Assembly: GCA_017534885.1 (NCBI GenBank)
Contig: JAFXVR010000024.1
Location: 20,211-84,210 of the forward strand
Length of the DNA stretch: 64,000 nt
DNA from: Clostridia bacterium
GTDB taxonomy: Bacteria > Bacillota > Clostridia > Christensenellales > Aristaeellaceae
Direction of reading: 5' to 3'
Notes under the pieces: model-generated
What the model saw: the letters and a program-made list of their open reading frames with translations, nothing else
Database searches by the model: none
What the model was told of the DNA's origin: nothing
Shown here: positions 25,321 through 32,980 of the stretch, piece by piece
How positions within the stretch are numbered: position 1 is the stretch's first letter
How the letters are laid out: the number at the start of each line of letters is the position of its first letter
Made by a program: the position numbers and the translations under genes

Positions 25321-25548
25321 ATGGAAGAAAGAAGCAATGCGCTTGCGGTAATCGAAGCTACGCTCCAAACCGCCTTGTTCATCAAAGGCCGCAGCATCAA
25401 AGCAATTGCCGAGGCAGTTCATCTGAAACCCAATACTCTCTACAAATGGAAAAGCGGCAGCATCAATCTATCATTACAAAGTATGGAGAGACTGATGCTG
25501 TATTTTATTCAGCATGAACCAGAACGGTTGGAGCAGGCAGAAGCATAG
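25321..25548 (+). CDS. Small HTH DNA-binding protein
   Basis: 75 residues: NALAVIEATLQTALFIKGRS, then IKAIAEAVHLKPNTLYKWKS as the helix-turn-helix, then SLQSMERLMLYFIQHE. GGGAGGTGAATCCT before ATG 25321 decides the start. It ends at TAG 25546-25548; if TAG is sense the frame would run only five more codons to TAA 25561-25563. Probable regulator of the neighbouring small genes. Confidence 0.8.
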   Translation: MEERSNALAVIEATLQTALFIKGRSIKAIAEAVHLKPNTLYKWKSGSINLSLQSMERLMLYFIQHEPERLEQAEA

Positions 25549-25620
25549 TTATGTGATTACTAACAGGTTTATTTTGTATGTTTTTCATTTTACAAGATGT
25601 AACGGCACGGAGGTGATAAT

Positions 25621-25926
25621 ATGCCAAATTACGACTTACAAAGACAATATGATAGAGAAATCGCGCGGATAAACGCGCAGACAGCGCACGAGCAACACAT
25701 CATTGAGTTCAAACAAATGTGCTCATAGATGATTATTGACGCAATTCCCGAAATAAAAAACCAAGTCAAAGAGGAAATCATGCTTGAACTAAAAAGTCAG
25801 GAGAAGGAATAGGCGCGGGTTGAGGAACAGTAGCAAAGAAGGACCCCCGCAAAAGTTGAGTTTGAAATCGACAAAAGAAGTATTATGGAATAGTTAAAGA
25901 AAGCATTTCAAAAGGTGTTTAGGTAA
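25621..25926 (+). CDS. 102-codon gene with four in-frame TAG codons, ending in TAA
   Basis: A textbook ribosome site GGAGGTGATAAT stands directly before ATG 25621. The frame runs to TAA 25924-25926, interrupted only by TAG at codons 36 (25726), 64 (25810), 71 (25831) and 91 (25891). No frameshift, TAA or TGA occurs. The product is charged and helical: MPNYDLQRQYDREIARINAQ, then TAHEQHIIEFKQM, VKEEIMLELKSQEKE, PAKVEFEIDKRSIME and LKKAFQKVFR. Function unknown; a coiled-coil adaptor is conceivable. Codon neighbourhoods are rich in Gln and Glu, and CAG-to-TAG is a single transition, so Gln is the favoured reading. Otherwise it is a pseudogene with four nonsense mutations. Confidence 0.6.
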
Positions 25927-25976
25927 CTTTGGATTGTCATGCAAAGCCTTTTCTGCTATGATGTAGGTGCTTGAAA

Positions 25977-26045
25977 TCCCAATGATGTATCACACAATCC
26001 CAAAGTTGTATCTTCCTATCCAGAAGTTGTATGCTGCTGACCAGA
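25977..26045 (+). repeat. Four 21-bp-spaced iterons before the WYL regulator
   Basis: TCCCAATGATGTAT, TCCCAAAGTTGTAT, TCCAGAAGTTGTAT and a partial ACCAGAAATG start at 25977, 25998, 26019 and 26040, a constant 21-bp period (two helical turns). They lie just upstream of the ribosome site of the WYL gene, so autoregulation is likely. Although 21 bp is seven codons, TGA stops bound the plus frame. Confidence 0.75.
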
Positions 26046-26064
26046 AATGAAGGGAGTAAAGCAT

Positions 26065-27042
26065 ATGGCGCGCGGTGAAAGGCAAAAGTTAAAACTACTC
26101 TACCTGAAACAGTTCTTTGAAGAGAAGACGGACGAAGACCACCCTGCGACAATGGCTGATATCATAGCCTATTTGAAATCATACGGTGTGGAAGCGGAGC
26201 GCAAGAGCATATATTCAGATTTGGATGCCCTTGCCGAGTTTGGTATGGATGTGCACAATGAAGAGTTTCACAAAACCTATCAGTTGAGCGACCGCTACTT
26301 TGACTTGCCAGAAATTAAACTTATTGTTGATAGTGTTGCCTCATCAAAGTTTCTGTCAGAGAAGAAAAGTATGATGCTCATCAAAAAGTTGGGCAGTCTA
26401 TGCAGTGAGCACCAGCGGCAGCAGGTCAGCCGCGATATCCATGTGATGAATCGCGCCCGAACAATGAACAACAGCGCCTTGAATGCGTTGGACCATATTC
26501 AGTCTGCGATGAGAAACAATTGCACTATCACATTCAAATACTATCATTACAATGTTGAAAAAGAACGTCAAGCCGCCCACAACGGGAAAGTGTATGAAGT
26601 CAGCCCGTGGGCGTTATTCTATGATAATGAAAATTATTATTTGAGGGCTTTCATGGATGGAGATTTCAAGACTTTCCGCATAGACCGCATGGGCAGCGTT
26701 GCCTCAGGAACAAAAGAACGGGAAGGCAGAGAAGAGTTCAGCAAAATGGACATTGCATCCTATACGAAAGCCACTTTTAGCATGTTTGATGGAGAGCAAG
26801 AGCGTGTGGATATGGTATTCCACAATCGTATGATTGATGCTGTGATTGACAAGTTTGGTAAGGATGTATGGTTGGTCAAAGAAGATGAATGGCATTTCAA
26901 GGTAACGGCTACCGTATCCGTCAGCCCGCAGTTCTTTGCATGGGTTTTCGGGTTGGGGGATTACGCCACTATCACTGCACCTGAAAGCGTGGTTAAACAG
27001 ATGAAGGATATGTTGGAAAAGGTCGGCAAAAGATATGAGTGA
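26065..27042 (+). CDS. WYL-domain transcriptional regulator
   Basis: 325 residues. The N-terminal HTH-like domain (LKLLYLKQFFEEKTDEDHPA, then MADIIAYLKSYGVEAERKSI) is followed by a helical linker and the WYL domain with YEVSPWALFYDNENYYLRAF and FKTFRIDRMG, then a WCX-type C-terminal part. WYL proteins bind nucleic-acid ligands and control defence genes in many islands. ATG 26065 has AAGGGAG nine bases upstream; ATG 26047 is a poorer candidate. It is the last gene before attR. Confidence 0.9.
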   Translation: MARGERQKLKLLYLKQFFEEKTDEDHPATMADIIAYLKSYGVEAERKSIYSDLDALAEFGMDVHNEEFHKTYQLSDRYFDLPEIKLIVDSVASSKFLSEKKSMMLIKKLGSLCSEHQRQQVSRDIHVMNRARTMNNSALNALDHIQSAMRNNCTITFKYYHYNVEKERQAAHNGKVYEVSPWALFYDNENYYLRAFMDGDFKTFRIDRMGSVASGTKEREGREEFSKMDIASYTKATFSMFDGEQERVDMVFHNRMIDAVIDKFGKDVWLVKEDEWHFKVTATVSVSPQFFAWVFGLGDYATITAPESVVKQMKDMLEKVGKRYE

Positions 27043-27243
27043 TTACTCATCTATGAGCATAAATCAGGCCCTTGACCATCTGGCAATGCTATGATAAACT
27101 GAAAATGGCTATGAGCTGACCTGACGGAATTGGGGCTTGTAGTCTATCAGCCAGAGCGGAGCCAGATAAGACTATTTCACAGGACGAAAAGCATGGTAAT
27201 ACCCTATCCCGCGAGGGAGCGGCGCGTAGCGCCTGCGCCCGAG

Positions 27244-27304
27244 CGAGAACAGCTACACCAGCCAGATGGTCCGCACCATCAAGTACTTCGCGGAACTGAA
27301 GTAA
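27244..27304 (+). repeat. attR: displaced 3' end of gap
   Basis: 58 of 61 bases match 8424-8484, reading to the gap stop codon TAA at 27302-27304. The gap terminator follows at once. From 27043 to 27243 nothing coding was recognised. Confidence 0.9.
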
Positions 27305-27322
27305 GATTCGGGAAAACAAAGG

Positions 27323-27357
27323 CTCCCAGCTGCTGATGAGGCGGCTGGGAGTTTTTG
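27323..27357 (+). terminator. Original gap terminator, now separated from gap
   Basis: CTCCCAGC / GCTGGGAG stem followed by TTTTTGTTA, 19 bases after the duplicated gap stop codon. Confidence 0.85.
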
Positions 27358-27440
27358 TTATGGGGGGAAGGGGGTGATGCGATTGTGAAGCAGGCGGTTT
27401 TGTGATGGACATCAACAAAGCCTTACGCACAGCAGCGATG

Positions 27441-27869
27441 TCAGCTCAGCCCCAGGATCTCCAAAGTCCTGCCATCCCGTTTCCCGCCGAAATACTTGTC
27501 CAGCACCTGCTGAAACACGGGATCAGCGTTCGGCACAAGCGCAAACAGCGTCATGGAAGACCGGAGTTTCATGTCGTCCGGCCAGCCGAAGACTTCCGCG
27601 GCGCTGCTTGTATTCAGTGCCAGAAGCGCATGGCAGATTTCGAGGAGATTTCCGCCGAGAAAGGGGTCGTGGAGAAAAGCGGCGGCCTCATCCAGATCAT
27701 GGATCGCATAATACTGGGAAGTGGCGCTGTGCCCAAGGCCGCGAATCTGCGGGAAGATATACCACATCCAGTGGGATTCCTTGCGGCCGTTCCGGATTTC
27801 CGCCAGAGCGGTTGGATAGGATGTGTTTTGCGCATCCGTAAACCTTGATAAATCTGTGCTTGAGTTCAT
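27441..27869 (-). CDS. DUF1810 family protein
   Basis: 142 residues. DLSRFTDAQNTSYPTALAEI, SHWMWYIFPQIRGLGHSATS and YYAIHDLDEAAAFL match the DUF1810 family (small cytoplasmic protein, often called a calpastatin-like domain in annotations; function unsettled). Length is typical. It is the first host gene after the element and lies on the opposite strand to gap. Confidence 0.88.
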   Translation of the reverse strand: MNSSTDLSRFTDAQNTSYPTALAEIRNGRKESHWMWYIFPQIRGLGHSATSQYYAIHDLDEAAAFLHDPFLGGNLLEICHALLALNTSSAAEVFGWPDDMKLRSSMTLFALVPNADPVFQQVLDKYFGGKRDGRTLEILGLS

Positions 27870-27908
27870 TGTTTGATCACCAGTCCTGTTTCATGTGGGT
27901 GTTAAGGG

Positions 27909-28719
27909 TCAGGGATTGCACCTGCCGCAAGGTGTATAGCCTTCCGCAATTGCTTCATCCCTCGAGGAGAACGCAACTCTGTTCTTTTCGCTCATGCTGA
28001 GGGCTGAACTGCAGCTTGCCCGGTGAAAGACATGCGATTTCCTGTTGCCGACATACACGCTTTCTGGATCATCAGCCGGGAGAGAACGTTCGGCAAGCGT
28101 GTCATCCGGCAAATCTGCATCAAGGCTCAGCTCAGCAATATAGTACTCGTCCGGAAGCCTTCGCGGTGTCAGGCCGAGGGAAGTGTATGTCAAAGGAGAT
28201 CCTTTTCCGCAGGAGCCTCTATGGCAATCGTCAATGCCGAGGCGCTCCGCATTGACACGGGAGATCATGCGGGGATTATACATACCACTGCAGGTGGGAT
28301 CAGCGTGATACTTCCTGCCGCCATCTGTTGGGACAAAGCAGATGTCATCCCATCTTTCTGCTGAAAACTTCGAGGACTCATCAGGCAGGATATTGTAGAG
28401 CAGCGCATCCAGCGTTTCATCATCCATCCAGCCGGTGCATTCCAGCCCGTGATCGGCCTGAAACCGGATGACAGCCTGCCTGACTTCCGCGGTGAACTCG
28501 CTTTTCTTTTGGTTTTGTTCAGGTATCCCTGATCCCGCAGTACACCGATGATTTCTCAACCGCTAAGCTCTTGTCCCCCAGCTGAATGAAGCAGGTGCAC
28601 TGGTCAGGCGGATTGTTGCACTGGCAGGGGATATACGCGCTGGCTTGGTTGACGGCGGTTGAAAGGAGGAGGCAGGTGATGAGAAAAGCCAGGAGACGGG
28701 TCTTCAACGACGTTCTCAT
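27909..28719 (-). pseudogene. Broken secreted protein: signal peptide, peptidoglycan-binding domain, Ada-like Zn-binding C-terminus
   Basis: The 5' part (MRTSLKTRLLAFLITCLLLS, then AYIPCQCNNPPDQCTCFIQL) is a signal peptide plus Cys-rich start and stops at 28519. The 3' part, in another frame, holds the end of a peptidoglycan-binding motif (EVRQAVIRFQADHGLECTG) and ends in VYVGNRKSHVFHRASCSSAL to YTPCGRCNP, a Cys4-type metal-binding end as in Ada and secreted nucleases. The missing middle, LRDQGYLN, is readable only in the third frame. Two frameshifts within about 60 bases (near 28500-28515 and 28545-28560, in A-runs) explain this. A real pseudogene is favoured, but sequencing error in A-runs cannot be excluded. 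Confidence 0.75.
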
Positions 28720-28725
28720 CACCTT

Positions 28726-29070
28726 TCACCCCACCATCATCCCCACCCCCTGCGCCAAAGCGACCCCCACACACGCCGCAATGGCGACGGTGAGCAGGCC
28801 TTTGCCGCGCCAGGCGAAGAGGACGGCGGTCACCAGGCCGCAGAGGGCGCACCAGAGAGGGGCGGGGTCGCCGCCGGAGACGTAGCCGGTGGCGTAGAAG
28901 ATGTCGGGGATGGTCATGGCGGCCAGCACGGCGTAAGGCACATAGTACAGGAAGGAGCGCACGAACACCGACTTGATTTCCCGGCGGAAGACCGTCAGCG
29001 GCAGCATGCGGATCAGGTAGGTGACCGCGGCCATGACCACCAGGTAGGGGAGGAAGGTCTGCCAGCTCAT
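28726..29070 (-). CDS. azlD: AzlD family branched-chain amino acid exporter subunit
   Basis: 114 residues with about four hydrophobic helices (LPYLVVMAAVTYLIRMLPLT is the diagnostic AzlD start). With AzlC it forms the BrnFE-type exporter of branched-chain amino acids. It overlaps azlC by 4 bases (ATGA) and is typical in length. The broken secreted gene follows directly. Confidence 0.92.
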   Translation of the reverse strand: MSWQTFLPYLVVMAAVTYLIRMLPLTVFRREIKSVFVRSFLYYVPYAVLAAMTIPDIFYATGYVSGGDPAPLWCALCGLVTAVLFAWRGKGLLTVAIAACVGVALAQGVGMMVG

Positions 29071-29771
29071 GCGCCGCCCTCCTCTCTGACCGGGAAGAGC
29101 GCCGCGCCCAGGCAGCTGGCCGCCACCGCGCAGAGGATGATGGCGTAGCCGGCGGGGATGCCGCGCAGGAGGGGCAGGTAGCGGAAGAGAAGGCTCAGCG
29201 CGGCGGAGAAGAGCACCACCGTGCGCACAGGCTTCTGCTTGCGGGAGGGCGGGATGATGATGGCTAAAAACATGCCGTAGATGGCGATGCCCAGCGCCCG
29301 GGTGACAAAGGCGGGCAGGAGGGTGCCGGCCACCGCGCCCAGCAGGGTGCCCAGGGCCCAGCCGAAGTAGGGCAGGAGCATCAGCCCGTAGAGGTAGGAA
29401 TGCCCCACCTTCCCCGGCTGGCCGGAAGCCACGGCGAAGATTTCATCCGTGTTGGCAAAGGAAAAGAGCATGCGCCGCGGCGTGGTCATGTCCTCATCCA
29501 TTTTCTGGGACAGGGAGAGGCTCATCAGGGCGTAGCGCAGGTTGATGGTCAGCTGGGTCAGGGCCATCTCCACCAGCGGCGCGGCGGCGGCCATCAGCTG
29601 AATGCCCGCCAGCTGCCCGGCGGAGGTGAGGTTCGTCAGCGAAATCAGCACCGCCTGAAGGGGACTCAGGCCCGTGCCCACCGCCTGAATGCCAAAGGCG
29701 AAGGATACCGACAGGTAGCCCAGGGCGATGGGAATCCCATGCTTCAGACCCCGGATGAATGGACGCTGCAA
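29067..29771 (-). CDS. azlC: AzlC family branched-chain amino acid exporter subunit
   Basis: 234 residues, with six or more membrane helices starting IPIALGYLSVSFAFGIQAVG. The motif LTNLTSAGQLAGIQLM and TINLRYALMSLSLSQKM are typical of AzlC. The start is TTG 29771: GGGAGG lies exactly seven bases upstream, and the -10 of its promoter is at 29852. Longer in-frame ATG starts would add an atypical Arg-rich segment and begin upstream of the transcript. It is followed by azlD. Confidence 0.9.
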   Translation of the reverse strand: MQRPFIRGLKHGIPIALGYLSVSFAFGIQAVGTGLSPLQAVLISLTNLTSAGQLAGIQLMAAAAPLVEMALTQLTINLRYALMSLSLSQKMDEDMTTPRRMLFSFANTDEIFAVASGQPGKVGHSYLYGLMLLPYFGWALGTLLGAVAGTLLPAFVTRALGIAIYGMFLAIIIPPSRKQKPVRTVVLFSAALSLLFRYLPLLRGIPAGYAIILCAVAASCLGAALFPVREEGGA

Positions 29772-29851
29772 AGGGCAGGCCTCCCTTGAACAAAACAGGA
29801 TCGCTCCGCGGCGCTGAAGCGGGGATGCCCGCCGGGCCGCGTTTCCGCTCA

Positions 29852-29880
29852 ATTGTAGCGCATCCATGCGGGAATGTCAA
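29852..29880 (-). promoter_or_regulatory. Promoter of azlCD
   Basis: Minus strand TTGACA, 17-base spacer, TACAAT. Divergent from the uxaB promoter 22 bases away. Confidence 0.8.
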
Positions 29881-29902
29881 ACCGGGTGATGCCGAAAAAC
29901 GG

Positions 29903-29931
29903 TTGACGTTTGCCCTTCCTGGGAGTACAAT
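29903..29931 (+). promoter_or_regulatory. Promoter of uxaB
   Basis: TTGACG, 17-base spacer, TACAAT. Confidence 0.8.
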
Positions 29932-29963
29932 AGATTCAGCCACAAAACAAAGGAGGCATCCAT

Positions 29964-31436
29964 ATGAACAGCCTGAACGCAGCCCTGTACCCCGCTCCGG
30001 CCCGGCCGGTGCGCGTGCTTCAGTTTGGCGAGGGCAATTTCCTGCGGGCCTTCGCGGACTATTTCATCGACATCGCCAACGAAAAGACGGACTTCAACGG
30101 CTCGGTGGTGCTGGTCAAGCCGATTCCCTTCGGCACGCTGTTCCCGGCCTTCAAGGGGCAGGATTACCGCTATACGGTGATGCTGCGCGGACTGGTGGAC
30201 GGCCAGCCGGTGGAGCAGACCCGGGTGATCTCCAGTGTGTCCGACGCGGTGGACTGCTATCAGGAGTACGAGCGCTACAGCGCTTACGCAAAATGCGAGA
30301 CCCTGCGCTTCGTCATCAGCAATACCACCGAGGCGGGCATTGTGCTGGACGAGAGCGACCGGCTGGATCTCTGCCCGCCCAACACCTACCCGGGCAAGCT
30401 GACCAAGTTCCTATACGAGCGCGCCGAGCACTTCGACTACGCGCCGGACAAGGGGCTCATCATCCTGCCGGTGGAGCTGATTGACGACAACGGCATCGCC
30501 CTGCACCGCTGCGTGACCGCCCTGGCAAAGCTCTGGGGGCTGGGCGAGCGCTTTGAGAAGTGGCTGGAGGAGAGCTGTGTGTTCACCTCCACGCTGGTGG
30601 ACCGCATCGTGACCGGCTATCCCCGGGGCGAGGCGGAGGCCATCTGGGAGAAACTGGGCTACCGGGACGACATTCTGGTGACCGCCGAGCCCTTCGGCCT
30701 GTGGGTCATTGAGTCGGCGAAGGATATTTCCGACGAGCTGCCCCTGCCCAGGGCCGGCCTGCCGGTGATCTACACCGACAACCAGAAGCCCTACAAGCAG
30801 CGCAAGGTGCGCATCCTCAACGGCGCGCATACCTCCTTTGTGCCCATGGCCTTCCAGTGCGGGCATGACATCGTGCTGGAGGCGATGAACGATCCGCTGA
30901 TCCGCACCTTCATGCAGAAGACCCTCTACGACGAGGTGATTCCCACCCTCGACCTGCCCAGACAGGATCTGCTGGACTTCGCCGAGGCCGTGACGGGGCG
31001 CTTCGCAAACCCCTTCATCCGGCATCAGCTGCTGTCCATCTGCCTGAACTGCGTCAGCAAGTGGCGCGCCCGCTGCCTGCCCTCCTTAGAGGTCTATCTG
31101 GAGCGCAAAGGCGAGCTGCCCCCGCACCTGACCTTCTCCATCGCCGCCATGATGAGCCTGTACCTGGGCGGCGAAAAGGGCGAGGACGGCAAGCTGCACT
31201 GCCTGCGCGGCGGCCAGCCCTACGAGCTGCAGGATGATGCCGCCGTGCTGGACTTCTTCGCCGGCGCGAAGGCCCTGTCCGCCGACGAGGCCGTGAAAGC
31301 CTTCCTGAGCAATGAGACCTTCTTCGGCAAAGACCTGACCCAGCTCCCCGGCCTCGAAGCCGCCGTCGCCGCCGCCCTGAAGGACATTCAGGCGAAGGGC
31401 ATGAAGGCTGTTGTGGAAGAACGGTTTGGGGTGTGA
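29964..31436 (+). CDS. uxaB: Tagaturonate reductase (altronate oxidoreductase)
   Basis: 490 residues, typical length. It reduces tagaturonate to altronate with NADH in galacturonate breakdown. The nucleotide-binding start VRVLQFGEGNFLRAFADYFI, LRFVISNTTEAGI, the EPFGLWVIES segment and the KVRILNGAHTSFVPMAFQCG block are diagnostic of the mannitol dehydrogenase/UxaB family. AAAGGAGG precedes ATG 29964. Fits with the GH28 pectinase at 33076, so the cluster likely serves pectin-derived uronate use. Confidence 0.93.
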   Translation: MNSLNAALYPAPARPVRVLQFGEGNFLRAFADYFIDIANEKTDFNGSVVLVKPIPFGTLFPAFKGQDYRYTVMLRGLVDGQPVEQTRVISSVSDAVDCYQEYERYSAYAKCETLRFVISNTTEAGIVLDESDRLDLCPPNTYPGKLTKFLYERAEHFDYAPDKGLIILPVELIDDNGIALHRCVTALAKLWGLGERFEKWLEESCVFTSTLVDRIVTGYPRGEAEAIWEKLGYRDDILVTAEPFGLWVIESAKDISDELPLPRAGLPVIYTDNQKPYKQRKVRILNGAHTSFVPMAFQCGHDIVLEAMNDPLIRTFMQKTLYDEVIPTLDLPRQDLLDFAEAVTGRFANPFIRHQLLSICLNCVSKWRARCLPSLEVYLERKGELPPHLTFSIAAMMSLYLGGEKGEDGKLHCLRGGQPYELQDDAAVLDFFAGAKALSADEAVKAFLSNETFFGKDLTQLPGLEAAVAAALKDIQAKGMKAVVEERFGV

Positions 31437-31492
31437 GCGGCATTTGAAAACCCCATTGAAAGCATGAATCCAAGCGAGCGAGCGAAGGGGGT

Positions 31493-31521
31493 CCAGGGGG
31501 GCGATCGCAAAGCCCCCCTGG
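31493..31521. repeat. Short palindromic repeat, family 2 copy 1
   Basis: CCAGGGGGGC / GCCCCCCTGG stem (10 bp) with loop GATCGCAAA, preceded by GAGCGAAGG. A second copy lies inverted at 48391-48417. Confidence 0.7.
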
Positions 31522-31616
31522 TCGCGCCCGCAGGCGCGAAACCCCTGTCCAAAACCGACAGAAAAAAAGAACTCAGGCTGACAACGGGAAAAGAACTGCG
31601 GGGGAGAGATAAAGAT

Positions 31617-32147
31617 ATGACAAAGCCCCTGATCATCCTGACAGACATCGGCGATACCATCATCGACGAGGGCACCGAGGTGCGGAACGCGGCGGACGTG
31701 GTGATCCGGGCGGACTGCATCCCCGGCGCCCGGGAAACCTACCTGCGCCTGCACGAGGCGGGCTACACCATCTGCATGGTGGCGGACGGGCTGACGGCTT
31801 CCTTCCGCAATCTGATGGCGCTGCACGGGCTGACGGACATCTTCGCGGTCTGGGTGGTGTCCGAGGAGATCGGCGAGGACAAGCCCAGCCCGAAGATGTT
31901 CCAGGCGGCCTTTGACGCGCTGGGACTGACGGAGAAAGACAAGGGCCGGGTCATCATGGTGGGCAACAATGTGAAGCGGGACATGCGCGGGGCCGGGCGC
32001 TTCGGCCTGCGCTCCGTGCTGCTGGACTGGTCGCCCCGCCGCCCCTTCGACGCGGAAGAGTCCGAGGACGTGCCCACCTATACCATCCACCTGCCGGAGG
32101 AGCTCTTCGCCCTGTGCGAGCGGCTGAACGCGGAGGTGGATGCATGA
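31617..32147 (+). CDS. HAD-superfamily hydrolase
   Basis: 176 residues. The first motif ILTDIGDTIIDEG has Ile in place of the usual Leu or Phe (DIGDT), with both Asp retained; motif III KPSPKMFQAAF and motif IV MVGNNVKRDMRGA are present, so a phosphatase of the cap-less or small-cap type is likely. GGGGGAG precedes ATG 31617. Its stop overlaps the next gene's ATG by four bases. Substrate unknown; location suggests a sugar phosphate. Confidence 0.85.
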   Translation: MTKPLIILTDIGDTIIDEGTEVRNAADVVIRADCIPGARETYLRLHEAGYTICMVADGLTASFRNLMALHGLTDIFAVWVVSEEIGEDKPSPKMFQAAFDALGLTEKDKGRVIMVGNNVKRDMRGAGRFGLRSVLLDWSPRRPFDAEESEDVPTYTIHLPEELFALCERLNAEVDA

Positions 32148-32848
32148 CCGATCTCGACCTGGCCCTGCGCCACGCGCCCATCATCCATTACGACGCGGCG
32201 GACACGATTCCCCTCAGGGCCGTGGGCTGGACGGTCTTTCATGAGACCGCGCCGAGCCGCTCCTTCCCCGGACGGAAGGTGGAAGTGGGCCCCGGCGCGG
32301 CCTTTACGGTGGAATACGCCTGCTATTTCGACTATGACATCGGCCACATGTACGACCTGGAGCACGTGTGGGTGACCATCGACAGGGAAGGCCGGCCCAT
32401 GGCCGCCGAGGGGAGCTTCCACGGCAAGTACCTGTCCATTCTTGTGCCTGGCTGGCCCGGTTCCCTGCCCCCGGAGAACGGGCGCGTCCATGCCTTCTGC
32501 CAGCCCGGGAAGCACGCCTTCTTAGCCGCGGGGAACATCACCCGGCTCTTCCCTCACTGGGACACCTGCTGCAGCCATCCAGAGGGCGGGGTGCTGCTGG
32601 GCAATCCCTTCTGCGCGGCGCATACGCCCACCGGGAAGGACGCCTTCACCCCCACGGAGGAAGACCACCGCAACGCCAGCCGCTGGCTCAGGGAAAAGCT
32701 GGCCTTTGAGCCGACGCTGGACTTCTCCCGGGCGGAAATCCCCGACGCCTCCCTGTTCATGACCTGGGACGAGCTGTATGAGCGGGTGCCGGGGTGGATT
32801 GAGGAGGAGTGCGGGAGGATTAGGGGAGCGTTTGGGAGTGAGAAGTGA
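32144..32848 (+). CDS. Unknown 234-residue protein coupled to the HAD hydrolase
   Basis: No signal peptide. Conserved-looking His/Asp segments include PIIHYDAADTIPLRAVGWTV, YFDYDIGHMYDLEHVWVTID, GSFHGKY and LFPHWDTCC. The pattern of an acidic/His pair before a strand and a later HG vaguely recalls the Vps62/NPP1-like fold, but this is weak. Family not recognised with confidence. ATG 32144 overlaps the HAD stop (ATGA), so the two products probably act together. Confidence 0.7.
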   Translation: MTDLDLALRHAPIIHYDAADTIPLRAVGWTVFHETAPSRSFPGRKVEVGPGAAFTVEYACYFDYDIGHMYDLEHVWVTIDREGRPMAAEGSFHGKYLSILVPGWPGSLPPENGRVHAFCQPGKHAFLAAGNITRLFPHWDTCCSHPEGGVLLGNPFCAAHTPTGKDAFTPTEEDHRNASRWLREKLAFEPTLDFSRAEIPDASLFMTWDELYERVPGWIEEECGRIRGAFGSEK

Positions 32849-32915
32849 GGAGTTAGGAATGAGGAGTTCAGGCCACGGGAGGTTGAAGGTTGAAGGGTGG
32901 AGGTTGAAGGTTTTT
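32846..32915. repeat. Short direct repeats (GAGGAGTTAGGAAT / GGTTGAA)
   Basis: GAGGAGTT occurs twice and GGTTGAAGGTT-type units three times. The reverse complement of the GGTTGAAG unit recurs at 54181-54220 next to another palindromic repeat. Confidence 0.6.
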
Positions 32916-32980
32916 CGGCTGATGCCGCATAACGCCATTCGATGTGATATACCCGGATCGATATGAATCACCTTCGGTAA

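Larger units (their letters stand above)
8485..27304. mobile_element. 18.8-kb integrated element inserted in the 3' end of gap
   Basis: Bounded by the 61-bp gap duplication (8424-8484 and 27244-27304), with a tyrosine integrase gene as its first gene. It is visibly richer in A+T than its flanks. Cargo: three paralogous small genes with matching promoter cassettes, a helicase-like gene, ArdC, a serine recombinase, a type I restriction-modification operon, three small HTH regulators and a WYL regulator. No relaxase, coupling protein, type IV secretion, capsid or terminase genes were recognised, so it is best described as a genomic island that may be mobilised in trans. Three genes contain in-frame TAG codons, which is not seen in the host flanks. 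Confidence 0.9.

Noticed and set aside
11616..25893. All TAG-containing genes are simply pseudogenes
   Set aside because: Not excluded, but six interruptions of only one stop type, no frameshifts, and intact promoters, ribosome sites and motifs make it the weaker explanation.
25981..26046. 21-bp repeats as a coding heptapeptide repeat (NPKVVSS-like)
   Set aside because: TGA stops directly bound the plus-strand frame and there is no ribosome site; the operator reading fits better.
8485..27304. A suppressor tRNA gene inside the element to explain TAG readthrough
   Set aside because: No T-arm motif (GTTCRANTC-like) with a plausible cloverleaf was seen in the intergenic stretches. A tRNA scan of the whole genome would be decisive.
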